This document shows positions 50,581-61,083 of a DNA stretch of 64,000 nt, in pieces (the stretch's first letter is position 1; every line of letters begins with the position of its first letter). This DNA is from Chondrus crispus (taxonomy: Eukaryota; Rhodophyta; Florideophyceae; Gigartinales; Gigartinaceae), in the NCBI RefSeq assembly GCF_000350225.1, contig NW_005179035.1:124001-188000 (forward strand). The letters are read 5' to 3'. Position numbers and translations under genes: made by a program. Under the pieces are notes generated by a model that worked only from the letters and a program-made list of their open reading frames with translations, was not told where the DNA came from and made no database searches.

Positions 50581-53500
50581 ATGGACGAGGAGGAGGAGGA
50601 AATTCCTACCTGTCCTCTATGTCTGGAGGAACTAGACTCCACAGACCGTGCTGTTAAGGCGTGTCAATGCGGTTATCAGGTATGTTTATGGTGCCTTCAC
50701 CACATTCGCGAGCAACTTTCTGCCCGATGTCCCGCATGCCGAACTCCGTATGAGGAACAAAACTTCAAGTTTGCGGAAGTCAATCCTGAGCAGGCTGCGA
50801 AAGAAGCAAAGGAAAGAGCGACGGCAAAAAAGGAACGCGAACGGCGAGAGAAACTCAAGGAAATTGAAAAGGAACGTGCTCGTGCAGTCGCGGTCTCTCA
50901 GCTAAAAGCAAAGAGCAACTTCAAGCATGCCAGAATTTTGCAAAGAAACTTGGTCTATGTCATTGGGCTCAGTCTGACTTTGGCGAGAGAAGAGGTTATT
51001 CGTCGTGCCGATATGTTTGGAAAGTTCGGTCGCATGATGCGCATTCTTGTCAATCGTTCTCATCCTTTCAACGCGGATGCTCCTGGAGGACCAAGCATAT
51101 CTGCGTACATTCAATATTATCGTGATTCCGACGCTTCAGCTGCAGTTCGTGGCATGAACAACGGTGTCTTTGACGGTAGGGAAATACGCTGCGCGATCGC
51201 CACCACCAAATATTGCGATGTCTTTGCTCGAAACGCGGCTGCCTCAGATCAGAATGCCATGTTTCACTGCGGCAATCAGTTCTGCATGTACTATCATTCG
51301 ATTGCACCCGCGGACCTTGTCCTTACTAGAGAAGAAGTGTTGGCAAGACAACTAGGGCCTCCGCCTCCTGCGCATCTCTTTTTCCCAGACTCCCGTCGCC
51401 CGAACCATGCCCCCCTTCCCTTTCATAGACCCGGCCCTCCACAGCCAATTCCTATTCATCCACCACCCAACACTGGCGTTCCACTATCGACTTCGTCCGC
51501 CTCCCAGGGTCGTTCCATGATGACACGACCACCGGCATCGATGCCAAGTCCATCTACCGCTCCCTCTATTCCGTTCCCTCAACATGGCCAACCTCCCATT
51601 CATGTAATCCCCAACATGAATGTCCCTTTGTCAATGCCAGCTACGACGCAAGGAAGCAATGGTGCTTCGGCTGCTGGTCAGCAAGCGCCTCCATCTTCGC
51701 CTCGCCCGCGAGTGCCTGGGAACGTTACTGCTGGACGCAAGGTTGGTGGCCCACCTCAACCATTCTCTCCAACACGCGCGCCCGTTCGAACTCCACCTGG
51801 GTCCCCCCAGTCTGGGCGATCGAGTTCTTTTCTTCATCGCTCTCCGAGGAAATCGGAACCAGGATCAGTGCCACTGTCATCTGCGGGAGCATCTAGCGCC
51901 AGGGGGAATGGGACCAGATCGGCCACTGCTAGCGCGGCTCCCTTCTTTTCACCACGATCCAGTAGAGCTCAGCTCCCTTCAAATGCTGGGTGGGCGTCGG
52001 GTCACAGTCGTAATTCGTCTCGCTCTCCCCCACGGCGTGGTCCGTCGACTTCTCTCGACGAATCTGCTCTGTCCACACCCCGTACACCGCGTCGTCTCCC
52101 CCGAGATAATGCGCCCCCAGGTTTTGAAAGTGCCGCAAGTTCAAGTACCTCGGCGGCACCGTCGCGACCTCCTGGCTTTGACACCCCAGCTTCGCCTCAG
52201 TCATCTAGTGGCAACCGAGAAGGAGCAGTAACAAAGTCTGGTTTGACAAGCGGAGCTCATATTTCGGCCCCTCCTGGTTTCGGACCAACCGCAGTTTCGT
52301 CACGAGGTAATGGATCCGAAGAAACGGATAGGAACAACGTTGCGGCGGCATGGTCTCAGGAGGCAACCACCGATGAGGTGTTTGCCACGCAAGATCGACG
52401 CCCGCGAAGACCCGTCGGGAAGCCAGGTCAGCGTGCTGGTCTTGGTCCTCAGAGTGCTACTGATTCTGTGCCTGCATTGGCACAGCTGCTTGCGAAGCGA
52501 GGAAAAGAGACTGGTGTGTCAGCGGAGCTTCAGTCCAAGACGGGACCTCTGGAAATTTCTGACGCATCCGAATCTCGTAATGGACAATACAACCTTGCGG
52601 ATGCGCCACTGGTGTCTCAACCACCACTTGGGTCTTTGTTTGGGAAGTCGTCGCAAGGAGGCAAAGTACCCCCGTCAGATGTGGATCGTCGCGTGAAGAG
52701 CCCCGAGTCGTCCTCGTACACATCCGCGTTTTCTGTACCGCTGGGACGTACTGAGACATCCAAACTTCAGGAAAGCGCGGCCGCAGCAAGACGGAATAGC
52801 TCTCGGTTCGACTTTGCAAGACGTTCGGTCCCTGAGTCACTCTCTGAGTCAACTCATCCCTCGACTCAGTCAATGAGCATACCGTCTCTTGAGCGTGGTG
52901 CTTCGAAAACGACTTTCGGCAAAGTGGGGGGGTCTGCCGTCCCGAAATCTAGTCGCGATGAGTATGCTTTTGCTGAAATGAACCCGAACTTTGTTCAGGG
53001 CTCGTCTGCGGTAACTTCTACTTCGCACGCACTGAAACAGGCGCGCTCCAGATTTGGATTTGCGGAGCAGACGTCCTCTCCGAAGTCAAACCATACGCGT
53101 CCTCGGCCTGAAGGGCTGGATTCTACAGCAAACGGGGAAGGGCTGAGCAGCGGATTTGATGGACCGTTTGCGAATCTGTCTACTGCTGAGAAGCTGGCTT
53201 CCCTCTTTCATCGGGCAGAATGGTCGGGCGAAAGGCTACCCCCAATGCCTACGCACGAGCCTCAAGTAGATCAATTGGCCAGCGCAGATCAAGTACTGGA
53301 CCCAAATACAAGTCACAATCGCCCTGTCACTGCATTACCAATTCCCGCAGCCGTACCAGATCATGGAGAGATACGGAAAAATTCACCAGTATCTCGCTCT
53401 CGCCCAACACAATATGCCCCCCCGGGTTTTAGGGAGGCCACGCCTGACATTTCGCCAGAAACCACTGCAGTCGACAACAAGACGACTACCGCGGGCGTGG

Positions 53501-54003
53501 CCACTAAAGTGGCATCTGGCGGCTCGACACGCAATGCTTCTGAAGCGCTGTCACCTGTTCGAACGGACGATACCGTTAGCTCAGGTACTGAAAGCATTGA
53601 GGAAGACAGAAAGAGAAGTCGAGCACAGAGGAAAAGAGACAAAAAGGCGCGGCAGCTGCGAGAAGCGGCTGAACGGAAGGCCCTGGAGGTGTTGCCCCCA
53701 AGCACGGTACCCGTGCAAAGTACCGATGCCTCTACAAAGTTAAAGGACCAACAGCGCCTTGCTGCATCTGTGAGCGGTCTGAGGGAAATGAAGAACACGT
53801 CTCCGGGTCAGATTATATCGCAAGCGACAGAGCCATCGAAGCATCTCAAGCAAGCGAGATTGACGGACGATCCTAGCAGATTCATGTCAGTCTCAGAGCT
53901 AGAACGCGAAGTGGAAGCGGCTAGAGCGCGCGAAGCGCAGCTGCAGGACAGACTTCAAGAGTTGCAGAGGCGTATTCGGAACTACGATAATGTGCGAACT
54001 TAG
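50581..54003 (+). CDS. CNOT4: NOT4/CNOT4-type RING E3 ubiquitin ligase of the CCR4-NOT complex
   Basis: Start ATG 50581 places MDEEEEEIPTCPLC at the N-terminus, as in other NOT4 proteins. Residues about 11-54 form the C4C4 RING (CPLCLEELDS...CQCGYQVCLWC...CPACRTPYEE). About 65-110 is a charged coiled coil, about 118-200 an RRM (NLVYVIGLSLTLAREEVIRR...FGKFGRMMRILV...RGMNNGVFDGREIRCAIATTKYC), then a C3H1 finger (CGNQFCMYYHS). This order is diagnostic. NOT4 ubiquitinates ribosome-associated and mRNA-decay substrates. The long C-terminal half (about 780 residues) is disordered, Ser/Pro-rich, with four PPGF motifs and a basic coiled-coil end (KRSRAQRKRDKKARQLREAA, LEREVEAARAREAQLQDRLQ). 1140 aa, long for the family, intronless. 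The frame is open upstream to 50044. Confidence 0.92.
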   Translation: MDEEEEEIPTCPLCLEELDSTDRAVKACQCGYQVCLWCLHHIREQLSARCPACRTPYEEQNFKFAEVNPEQAAKEAKERATAKKERERREKLKEIEKERARAVAVSQLKAKSNFKHARILQRNLVYVIGLSLTLAREEVIRRADMFGKFGRMMRILVNRSHPFNADAPGGPSISAYIQYYRDSDASAAVRGMNNGVFDGREIRCAIATTKYCDVFARNAAASDQNAMFHCGNQFCMYYHSIAPADLVLTREEVLARQLGPPPPAHLFFPDSRRPNHAPLPFHRPGPPQPIPIHPPPNTGVPLSTSSASQGRSMMTRPPASMPSPSTAPSIPFPQHGQPPIHVIPNMNVPLSMPATTQGSNGASAAGQQAPPSSPRPRVPGNVTAGRKVGGPPQPFSPTRAPVRTPPGSPQSGRSSSFLHRSPRKSEPGSVPLSSAGASSARGNGTRSATASAAPFFSPRSSRAQLPSNAGWASGHSRNSSRSPPRRGPSTSLDESALSTPRTPRRLPRDNAPPGFESAASSSTSAAPSRPPGFDTPASPQSSSGNREGAVTKSGLTSGAHISAPPGFGPTAVSSRGNGSEETDRNNVAAAWSQEATTDEVFATQDRRPRRPVGKPGQRAGLGPQSATDSVPALAQLLAKRGKETGVSAELQSKTGPLEISDASESRNGQYNLADAPLVSQPPLGSLFGKSSQGGKVPPSDVDRRVKSPESSSYTSAFSVPLGRTETSKLQESAAAARRNSSRFDFARRSVPESLSESTHPSTQSMSIPSLERGASKTTFGKVGGSAVPKSSRDEYAFAEMNPNFVQGSSAVTSTSHALKQARSRFGFAEQTSSPKSNHTRPRPEGLDSTANGEGLSSGFDGPFANLSTAEKLASLFHRAEWSGERLPPMPTHEPQVDQLASADQVLDPNTSHNRPVTALPIPAAVPDHGEIRKNSPVSRSRPTQYAPPGFREATPDISPETTAVDNKTTTAGVATKVASGGSTRNASEALSPVRTDDTVSSGTESIEEDRKRSRAQRKRDKKARQLREAAERKALEVLPPSTVPVQSTDASTKLKDQQRLAASVSGLREMKNTSPGQIISQATEPSKHLKQARLTDDPSRFMSVSELEREVEAARAREAQLQDRLQELQRRIRNYDNVRT

Positions 54004-54348
54004 AGGAGAAGGAAAACCTTTAGAATAGTATGGTTGCAGTCTATGGAATTCCCTGTCGTCTTGCTACTTCGTAACCGTGTAGAACTGTCTTGCTCTAATT
54101 CTATAAACGCACCAATAGTCTCGTAGGTTTCTGAGGGAGAGCGGGAACCTTCCTAGACATGTTCGTCATACCGAGGCCTGTTCCTGGATTTTACAACACT
54201 GCTCGATTTGTTATGGCAAAACGCCACTCCGAGGGATATCACTAGAGTGCGAAGTGGTTGCGTTAAGGCCAAACGCGTGATATGGACAGAACCAGGCATA
54301 TGTTGAACACAGTCAGTCACTCGTTTTCGCTCGAATTGAGCTCATGGA
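54004..54348. other. Convergent 3' region, NOT4 / exportin-4
   Basis: 345 bp between two converging stop codons. It must hold both transcript ends. No ORF or clear polyadenylation signal noted. Confidence 0.4.
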
Positions 54349-57300
54349 TCAGTTGCCAATTGCTACCGACAAAAGGCATCTTCTAGCAATGTCAGAAAAT
54401 CGCATGACAGATTCTCGAAATGACTTTGAAGCTTGCAATTCCGCAAGACGGTTAGGGCTTGCGTGCGAAGTGTCGCGTCCACTGAAGCCAAAAGATACAC
54501 CCGCTACTGCTGCAGAATGGCCCAATTCTTGTATAGCGGCGAGTAATGTGGGGCTATTTTCCGCCTCTGACAAGAGTTCCCGACCTATTTCCTCAAATGC
54601 AGATGTCTGACCTCTTTGCCTCACGTGAATAAGGGGAAGTAAGGCATCTGCGGATGCATCCATATTGCTTGCGAAGGCGTCTCCGCTCGCAATACCCACC
54701 AAGATTACCCTCAGCAGTTTCGAAAGGGCTGCATCAACCACAGTGCTTGCTGGACCGAGCTCTGGGTTTCGAGAACGCGATCGCGCCAAAGAGGCAACTG
54801 CTTCCAGGCTTCTTCGTTCTAGTTTTAAGTCCGCGTTTTGTCGTTGTAGGTCGATAAGATGCAAAATGGTTTCGCACATGTCTGGAGGGATTCGGCTCAA
54901 CCACATTGGGTGCCGAATGACCACATCAGTTGTGAAACTGAAAATCTTTGCACATACCGAAGGAATAGCTAGCATTTCGTCCGTGAATATGGGAAGCAGA
55001 GAGGACAGACCGACATAGCATGCTTCACCGACTTCAAAGTCCGAGCCTTCTGTCAGTATGCTGCTCAGCAACCCAATTACCCCTTGGACGCCATCGTAAC
55101 GTTCGTCGCGACTTGATTCGCTCACATATTGGGATATGACCTCACAGTAAAGTTTGATGATTGCTATTGCGTTCCTCACGAGATCTCGTGACTCCTCGGG
55201 GGAGAGGTGTATCAAAGAGGAGTTTACAATGTCATCTGCCAATGTGATGAGGGATTGCCCGACATCTGGTCTGGACCTGCCAAATGATTTCGCGCAATTA
55301 AACGCAATACCATCTGGGGCATGTAAGGCTAGCAGCAGTGCACTACGAGTCCGCGGTCCCGCATTTTCACACATCGCTGCTCCTCGCAAAAGGTTCACTG
55401 TTGCTATGGCGCGTTCAGCAGCATCTGCATCTCTCTCTCTATCCTCGATGAGGGAATGAAGAGAATGGTATGCTGGGAGCAACAGCTGGTCGGCGACAAT
55501 ATCTCCAAGCACTTTCGTCAGACACTTCCCAACAAGTCGTACCACCGGTGGTGGGAGATTTTGATAAGCCCCTGTCCCTGCTTGCAACAGCCTGTGCCAA
55601 ATTTGAGAGTTTTGAATGTCATGGTATCTTGGAGTGCCGAGCGAGAGAGCGTAAAGGAGGGATGCGGCAGCCTCTGCGACATCGCATTCGAAACCACGAG
55701 CGGACAAACCTTCCAATGCTTTCTTCATGCACCCAGCCCTGCCTGCGGCAACGATTTCCATTCCACCGACGGCCTCAAATGCTGTTTTCGTTGCAGTCTC
55801 GTCATGAGATATGGGAACGAGATATGTTCTTGTTACTCGAGCCAGTGCTTCAAGTATTGCTGCTCCAACTCGTGGAGAGGCCTCATCGGAATGAACCCCC
55901 CGAGTCTCCAACATCTGAGACTCTTTCTGCGCTACATCGAAAAGAGCAGAGAGCAGTATCTTGGCGTTCATAGCTGGCTTTCCATGGCCGTTAATCGAAG
56001 CAGGTGACAGAAACTGCAATGGAACCGATGGATGCTCGCCTTTCGCATCATCTGCAAGCACACTACACGTCAACAGAATCAAAAAATATAGATCTTCCTG
56101 AAAAATATCTAGTGGAAGTGAAGTCTCTCTGTTACGCATCGTACCCCATTGGAAGACTACCTCAGCAGCATGTACCAAGGACTCAGCCAGCATTGGTGCC
56201 ATTTTGTTCAAAACGAATCTCAGTAGCACAGCCGCGGAAGCAAGGCGAGCTTCTGCAGCAGAGGTATCTTCAAAGCCCATGTCTTCTTCGTCGTCGGGAA
56301 CATGAATGTTAGCTCCCGGTTCGTTTTCAAGCAAACTCTTCATCCAGAGCTTTCTGCAGTGCATCACGACCTGTTCGATCTGTGGTGCCAGAGGATGCTC
56401 CTTCGACTTGACACCGTCGTCGGCCTGGAGCGAAATATTCGCCCAAGTCTCCAACAACACATCTGTGACATCTTCGCTAAAAACATCCTCTTCATCAGCT
56501 TCAAGAGAGGCCAAGCTTATGGCCGCCGCATCCAGCAATTGACACGTATCCTTGGTAAAAACGTCCAAATACATTCTCCCCAACTTCACAACGGTCATGA
56601 TTCCATGTGCACAAGACATTCGCCGCCATACTTCAGCATACGCCAGTTTCATGACACCTAGTTGAGATTTCGCCCACGCCTGTTTGTTTACGCCATCTAC
56701 CATTGACTGCAGTATTTGCCCTGCTTCCTCATCGGTGTGATAGCTGCGCTGACTAATAGCGCTGACGGCGGTCAAGACTTGCGTCGCTTTCGGGATAGTG
56801 CGCGGCTCGTCGTCAGGGTCTCGTACGCTACTATGATAGCTCGTTACGACCAGGCAAAGCCGCAAAATTGTTGGCAGCTGCTCGATGATTTCATGCCATT
56901 CTTCTCCAGTAAACGCATTAATAACCACAGCCTCTAGAGACTCCTCGCCACTTGTAGCTTCAGCATACAAGTCTACGGGGGCGTCCGCAGATGGAGTGGC
57001 CTGGATCTTCGCTAAATCTGTCGCCAGCACTCTCAACACAGTATCTAAGGCGGGTAGCACTCGAGCGTCATAGTCCGGGGAGTTCATCGGTGGGTGACCT
57101 GGGACGGTGAGGATGACCGATATTGAGGCCAAGGCAGCCTTTAGTAAGCCGATGAGATGTCCTTGGGGAGCGGAAAATTGCAAGCGAGCCTGAACGTGAA
57201 CCTGGCGTTGCATTAAAGAGGCACGTCGTGAGGTATCAGTTATCATGAACTCCGCGCCAAGCAATTCGATAAGTTCGGTAGCTGCCATGGCACTGTGAGC

Positions 57301-57744
57301 TGTTGCAGGGTCTGGGTTCGCTGCAGCCTCATGAACCAAATTGAAGAAGCGATCGCGGTCCTCAGCAGGCTCCTCGAGATATGCCCTTCGGGCGAGAACG
57401 GCTGCCGTTCGGAGAAGGGCTTTGCGCTCGAATTTCATGAGCGCTGGTGTAGAGACAGCAAAGCTGACAAGGAGGTAGCGCAGAGAAGTTGCCCCATAGC
57501 GCTGTGGGGGAGTTAGGGTGTCCCATGCTTCCAAGGCTGCTGAGCGTAATGCACCAGCGGCATGAAAGCGGGCGGCGGGGAGGGAGGTATATTGTATTAC
57601 AGCCAGAGAGATGGGGATGGCATCTGGATGGCGAGTTAGGTTCTTGATTGATTCCTCCGCGGGAATGCGGGTGGCCGGCACTTGGACATCGCGGCAGGCT
57701 TGCTCGAAGGCTGCAACTTGAGCATGTTCCGGGAAAGTAGCCAT
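54349..57744 (-). CDS. XPO4: Exportin-4 (importin-beta superfamily nuclear transport receptor)
   Basis: Start ATG 57744 (MATFPEHAQVAAFEQACRDV); a TTG upstream in frame is ignored. 1131 aa, the family's usual length of about 1150. The N-terminus has the importin-beta-like helices (FEQACRDVQVPATRIPAEES, IQYTSLPAARFHAAGALRSA). The central motif DLYFLILLTCSVLADDAKGE matches the exportin-4 signature (HWLLLVxGHLLADDxKGE), and the rest is all-helical HEAT-like repeat. XPO4 exports cargo such as eIF5A and SMAD3 with RanGTP in animals and can also import. No intron. It converges with NOT4 and diverges from IMP1 (about 900 bp between ATGs). Confidence 0.85.
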   Translation of the reverse strand: MATFPEHAQVAAFEQACRDVQVPATRIPAEESIKNLTRHPDAIPISLAVIQYTSLPAARFHAAGALRSAALEAWDTLTPPQRYGATSLRYLLVSFAVSTPALMKFERKALLRTAAVLARRAYLEEPAEDRDRFFNLVHEAAANPDPATAHSAMAATELIELLGAEFMITDTSRRASLMQRQVHVQARLQFSAPQGHLIGLLKAALASISVILTVPGHPPMNSPDYDARVLPALDTVLRVLATDLAKIQATPSADAPVDLYAEATSGEESLEAVVINAFTGEEWHEIIEQLPTILRLCLVVTSYHSSVRDPDDEPRTIPKATQVLTAVSAISQRSYHTDEEAGQILQSMVDGVNKQAWAKSQLGVMKLAYAEVWRRMSCAHGIMTVVKLGRMYLDVFTKDTCQLLDAAAISLASLEADEEDVFSEDVTDVLLETWANISLQADDGVKSKEHPLAPQIEQVVMHCRKLWMKSLLENEPGANIHVPDDEEDMGFEDTSAAEARLASAAVLLRFVLNKMAPMLAESLVHAAEVVFQWGTMRNRETSLPLDIFQEDLYFLILLTCSVLADDAKGEHPSVPLQFLSPASINGHGKPAMNAKILLSALFDVAQKESQMLETRGVHSDEASPRVGAAILEALARVTRTYLVPISHDETATKTAFEAVGGMEIVAAGRAGCMKKALEGLSARGFECDVAEAAASLLYALSLGTPRYHDIQNSQIWHRLLQAGTGAYQNLPPPVVRLVGKCLTKVLGDIVADQLLLPAYHSLHSLIEDRERDADAAERAIATVNLLRGAAMCENAGPRTRSALLLALHAPDGIAFNCAKSFGRSRPDVGQSLITLADDIVNSSLIHLSPEESRDLVRNAIAIIKLYCEVISQYVSESSRDERYDGVQGVIGLLSSILTEGSDFEVGEACYVGLSSLLPIFTDEMLAIPSVCAKIFSFTTDVVIRHPMWLSRIPPDMCETILHLIDLQRQNADLKLERRSLEAVASLARSRSRNPELGPASTVVDAALSKLLRVILVGIASGDAFASNMDASADALLPLIHVRQRGQTSAFEEIGRELLSEAENSPTLLAAIQELGHSAAVAGVSFGFSGRDTSHASPNRLAELQASKSFRESVMRFSDIARRCLLSVAIGN

Positions 57745-58646
57745 TCGGTACAATCAGGGGGAAGGACACAAATCGGTTGACGTATGGTAATCGGAGACGG
57801 ATTTCAAGCTGGAAGGATTTCTTGTGATGTACAGGCTGTAGGGCGGGACCGTGGTTGTCCAAATTGCGCCGATCACTTGAACAGTGCGGCGCGGAGAGTG
57901 GGCGTGAGAAGGTTTCGGAAGACAGACGACGACTCAGGATATGCACGATAATTGGGCACGGCAATGTGTACCATCATCCCATACGGTATTGTATATTGCC
58001 GGTATCCTCTGCAGTTGTGATCAAAGAGTAATTTGTACAGAGACAGGCTGCAACGCCAGTCGGAGGATTATTTGGGTTCAGTGTATGTAGAACAGAAGGG
58101 CTTGAAGGGATTGGCGCCTTATGTCCGACTTTGGGAGGGGGGGTCGTGAGGGGTGATGGGGCGGGGGGGGGGGGGAAGGGGGTAGCGGGTGGTTAGGGCG
58201 CACACTTTCGGCGGACCGTCACATCAACGGGCAGGCGTGTAAATGAGGTGACCGGTGATGGGTCGTCACACATCGTGTTACCCATTGAGAAGCGAGAGAG
58301 ACGAAGGGGGCTGCGGCGGCTCAGTGGGCGAAAACTTCGAGATCCGTGGGCTAAATCAGGAATGGCCCGATAGGACCACTCTCGAGACAGCCGAAAGAGC
58401 CGCGCACCTTCTGCCAGCTAAGCCGGCGCGTGCCGGGCGCGCCCCGTTCCTTCGGCCATTCAACGCTCCTCTTCATTCTTCTCTCATCCAATCCACAGTA
58501 ATCTCTCCTGCACAAGCGTCCCGCCCACGGTCTCGTCCTTCCCCCCACCCATCTGCGACTCCACCGCTCACGATCAACTCGAAAACACTAAACTCTTCAC
58601 TTGACGCTTGGTCCCCTGCTTACCCAACGACTTGGTGTCATTCGCC
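57745..58646. promoter_or_regulatory. Divergent promoter region, exportin-4 / IMP1
   Basis: About 900 bp between divergent ATGs. It contains a homopolymeric G run (about 58161-58190, mostly G) and a pyrimidine-rich stretch at 58480-58600 just before IMP1, as seen upstream of other genes here. Short ORFs (for example 58255-58650) look like leader sequence. Confidence 0.45.
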
Positions 58647-59467
58647 ATGATATCCATCAGGTCTTTTGCATCAACACGTCTCCTGGCTACACGCCTTTTC
58701 ACTGCTGGGGCCAGTAATACACGCCGTGCTTTTTCTTCCTCAATCCCTCCACACCCTAAAACCGATCCTCACATCTCCACTTACATTGGCAACCCACGTT
58801 CGGTCCTGACGGGTCTCAGTTCGCTCATCCGCTTCGGAGCGACTGCGTACTTCATACAATTCTACATTTGCAACACCACGCTGGTTCGTCTTCCCCATCT
58901 TGATCTTCTCGCCTTCATCCTCGTCATCCTGACATGATACTGACACTCCTGTCTCCGTACCACGTTGTCATCTCATTACACTTGAAAATCTTGCCTTCAC
59001 CTTATCTCTTCGCTCAGAGCGTTGGCCCATCCATGCAGCCAACTCTCAATCCGCTTGGTGACATCCTCTTCACTGAATATATTACCCCACGCCTTTCCCG
59101 CTTAAAAGCCGGGGACATAGTGGTAGCCGCCAAACCAACAGACCCGCATCTATCTGTTTTGAAAAGGATTCGGGGTATGCCAGGCCAAGTGATTTGGGTG
59201 CATCCCATCGGCAAAAACGCCCCGATCAGGTTCAAAGTTCCGGACGGCCACGTGTGGCTCGAAGGGGACAACCGTAATCAATCCACAGATTCGAGACATT
59301 ACGGTCCAGTCCCACTTGCGCTTATCAAGGGTAGGGCGAGATTTCGCTTTTGGCCGCCGTCACAGGCGGGCGTTCTGCGATCCGTCGTTATCGATCACAC
59401 AGTAAAAACAAGGGGCCTTCTCGAAAAGGCACATGGTGCCAACGTTGGCGTGTGCGATGACAGGTGA
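58647..59467 (+). CDS. IMP1: Mitochondrial inner membrane peptidase subunit 1 (S26 signal peptidase), two exons
   Basis: Exon 1 is 58647-58883 and exon 2 is 59018-59467; the 134-nt intron starts GTTCGT and ends CTCAG, with TACTGAC as branch site. Both junctions are phase 0. Exon 1 starts MISIRSFASTRLLATRLFTA, an Arg/Ser-rich mitochondrial presequence, and ends with the membrane segment (RFGATAYFIQFYICNTTL). Exon 2 begins SVGPSMQPTL with the catalytic Ser, then LKRIRGMPGQ with the catalytic Lys, and WLEGDN...STDSRHYGPV, the conserved GDN/SxDSRxxGPV box. 228 aa. IMP1 removes sorting signals from intermembrane-space proteins. An upstream in-frame ATG at 58608 is less likely. Confidence 0.9.
58884..59017 (+). 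other. Intron of IMP1
   Basis: GTTCGT...TCTTCGCTCAG, 134 nt, with TACTGAC about 70 nt before the acceptor and a pyrimidine-rich tract. Splicing restores the join between the membrane helix and the GPSMQPT active-site motif. Confidence 0.8.
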
Positions 59468-60258
59468 GCGTGTCATATGGGCTACGCTGTCGATGGCCAA
59501 CAAACTTCGGAACATCGACCGGTAGTAAACATTTCCAGCTCTGTTTTCTGAAAAACATCACCATCTCATTGGAGGCATATCATTCTTCAAGAAAATGAGA
59601 CCAAGAGCGTACAAAAGGATTTGTGAGTGATACTTCCGCACATTGATATCGCAGAAGTGGAAACATGAGGGCCTCGGGGACGGTTACAAGCTTTTCGTTC
59701 GACGGAAGAGGTTGTTCTAAGTATGAGAAGCGGGGTCCCAAGGTGCTTGATACGGCTGCCTGCCTTGAGTCATAAGTAGCAGATACGCCGAAATGCGGCG
59801 TCATGTCAGTGCAGTTGTGAGAGGTAGGCCATCGGAAGAAAGAAAAGGACCAAATCTAAATATGACGCCAGGGCTTTGCAAAGCTAAGCTTTGATATGCT
59901 GTGACGACAGGGATAATACCAGGTATCAGAAGAGGAGCTTGACGGTTGTTTGGTAAGCACAGCCTTCACTCGGAAACATGAAATAAAGGGAATGTCGTTG
60001 CCAACGAACGCATGTGCGCGGTAGCTGACGAAAATAAAGGAAACCCTGTGAATTGTGGAAAGCATGGAAACAAATCTTCAGCATCTCTGACAGGAAATCA
60101 GATTCAGCCCTTGGAGACGCACCGAGAGCGTCTCGAAAGGTGCTACACGCCAGCAACGGAAGCCAGAAACCAAAGCCGGCGTAGTTGGACCACTCAGGTT
60201 GTCTGAGCCTCCCCCCCACATCAATCCCTCCTTTTGAGCCCCGAAGTGCGTATCACAC
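59468..60258. other. Convergent 3' region, IMP1 / URM1
   Basis: About 790 bp between converging stops. Only short unconvincing ORFs on either strand; no feature identified. Confidence 0.4.
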
Positions 60259-60625
60259 CTACCCACCATGCAGAGTGGAAATAAAAGCGATGCGATCGCC
60301 GCCCGCAAAGCGATAGTTGACAGTATCTTCGAGCTCCCAGTCCACGTCATTGACCAAGACTAGCACACCAGGCCTCAAAGCGTCGCCGCTCACAAACATG
60401 TCATGCCGGGCGGTGATAAGATGGTCTCGGACCCAGGTGATAAGCTTACCGAGGCTCTGGATGTCTGCCGGCGGGGTGACGGAGAGAGACTTGGCGTCGC
60501 TGAACAAGGCCTCGAGCCCACCGCTGAAAAGAGAGTGTTAGCAAATTGGGACAGGGCGGCGTAGTCAAACGGTGGGGTAGGCGGACTTACCCGAACTCTA
60601 GCACGATGGTTTTGGAGGACGTCAT
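60259..60625 (-). CDS. URM1: URM1 ubiquitin-related modifier, two exons
   Basis: Exon 1 is 60625-60591 (MTSSKTIVLEF plus two bases). The intron is 60590-60524 (67 nt, GTAAGT...TTTTCAG). Exon 2 is 60523-60259. The joined protein has EFGGGLEALFSDAKSLSVTP, LITWVRDHL, GDALRPGVLVLVNDVDWELE and ends FISTLHGG. URM1 is about 100 residues with a GDSVRPGILVLINDxDWEL core and a C-terminal Gly-Gly that becomes a thiocarboxylate. It is the sulphur carrier for 2-thiolation of tRNA wobble uridines and a protein modifier. 99 aa, and Gly-Gly is the true end (TAG follows). Confidence 0.95.
60524..60590 (-). other. Intron of URM1
   Basis: 67 nt, GTAAGT at the donor, CTAAC-like branch site (TTGCTAACAC) and TTTTCAG acceptor. 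Phase 2: TTC GG joined to C GGT gives the conserved FGGG. Confidence 0.85.
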
Positions 60626-61083
60626 GTTTGTTTGACGCTGCGCGAGGTTTGGCAGGTGCGGTAGTCGCGGGGAGAGCGCGGGGTGAGAGGGGAGGCGGCT
60701 AGCGGCTAGTGTCATACGTATGGCTTGTTTAGGCGAGACCTTCGAGGCTGCGCCGGTGCTGTAAGCCGAATGTGATTTGTGGATATTTTTTTGGGATCAT
60801 GTTGCCAACATGCAATTCGCGTGGCACTGCGCACGTGCAGGCGAAGCATTATATGATGCCGCACGCGTGGACACGTGTCCACTGGCGTACGGAAAGCCGC
60901 AGCTCCCGCCATTTCCCATACCACTTCGCAAATACAACCCCAACACCTCTGCATCCCACTCCCTCCCTCCCCCACTCCACTCCCAACACCCCAACTCTCC
61001 GACTTTCCTTCCTCCACACGAACTGCTAGCCTCTACGAATTTTGCCACCCTTCCCTCACATTCTAACTTGTAACCCTACCACA
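60626..61083. promoter_or_regulatory. Divergent promoter region, URM1 / PSF1
   Basis: 458 bp between divergent ATGs. A C/T-rich leader (about 60940-61080) precedes PSF1. No other gene is supported, so the two genes probably share this regulatory region. Confidence 0.5.

Noticed and set aside
58255-58650. 131-codon ORF upstream of IMP1
   Set aside because: Arg/Ser/Pro-rich, out of frame with IMP1, lies in the leader/promoter region; no homology pattern.
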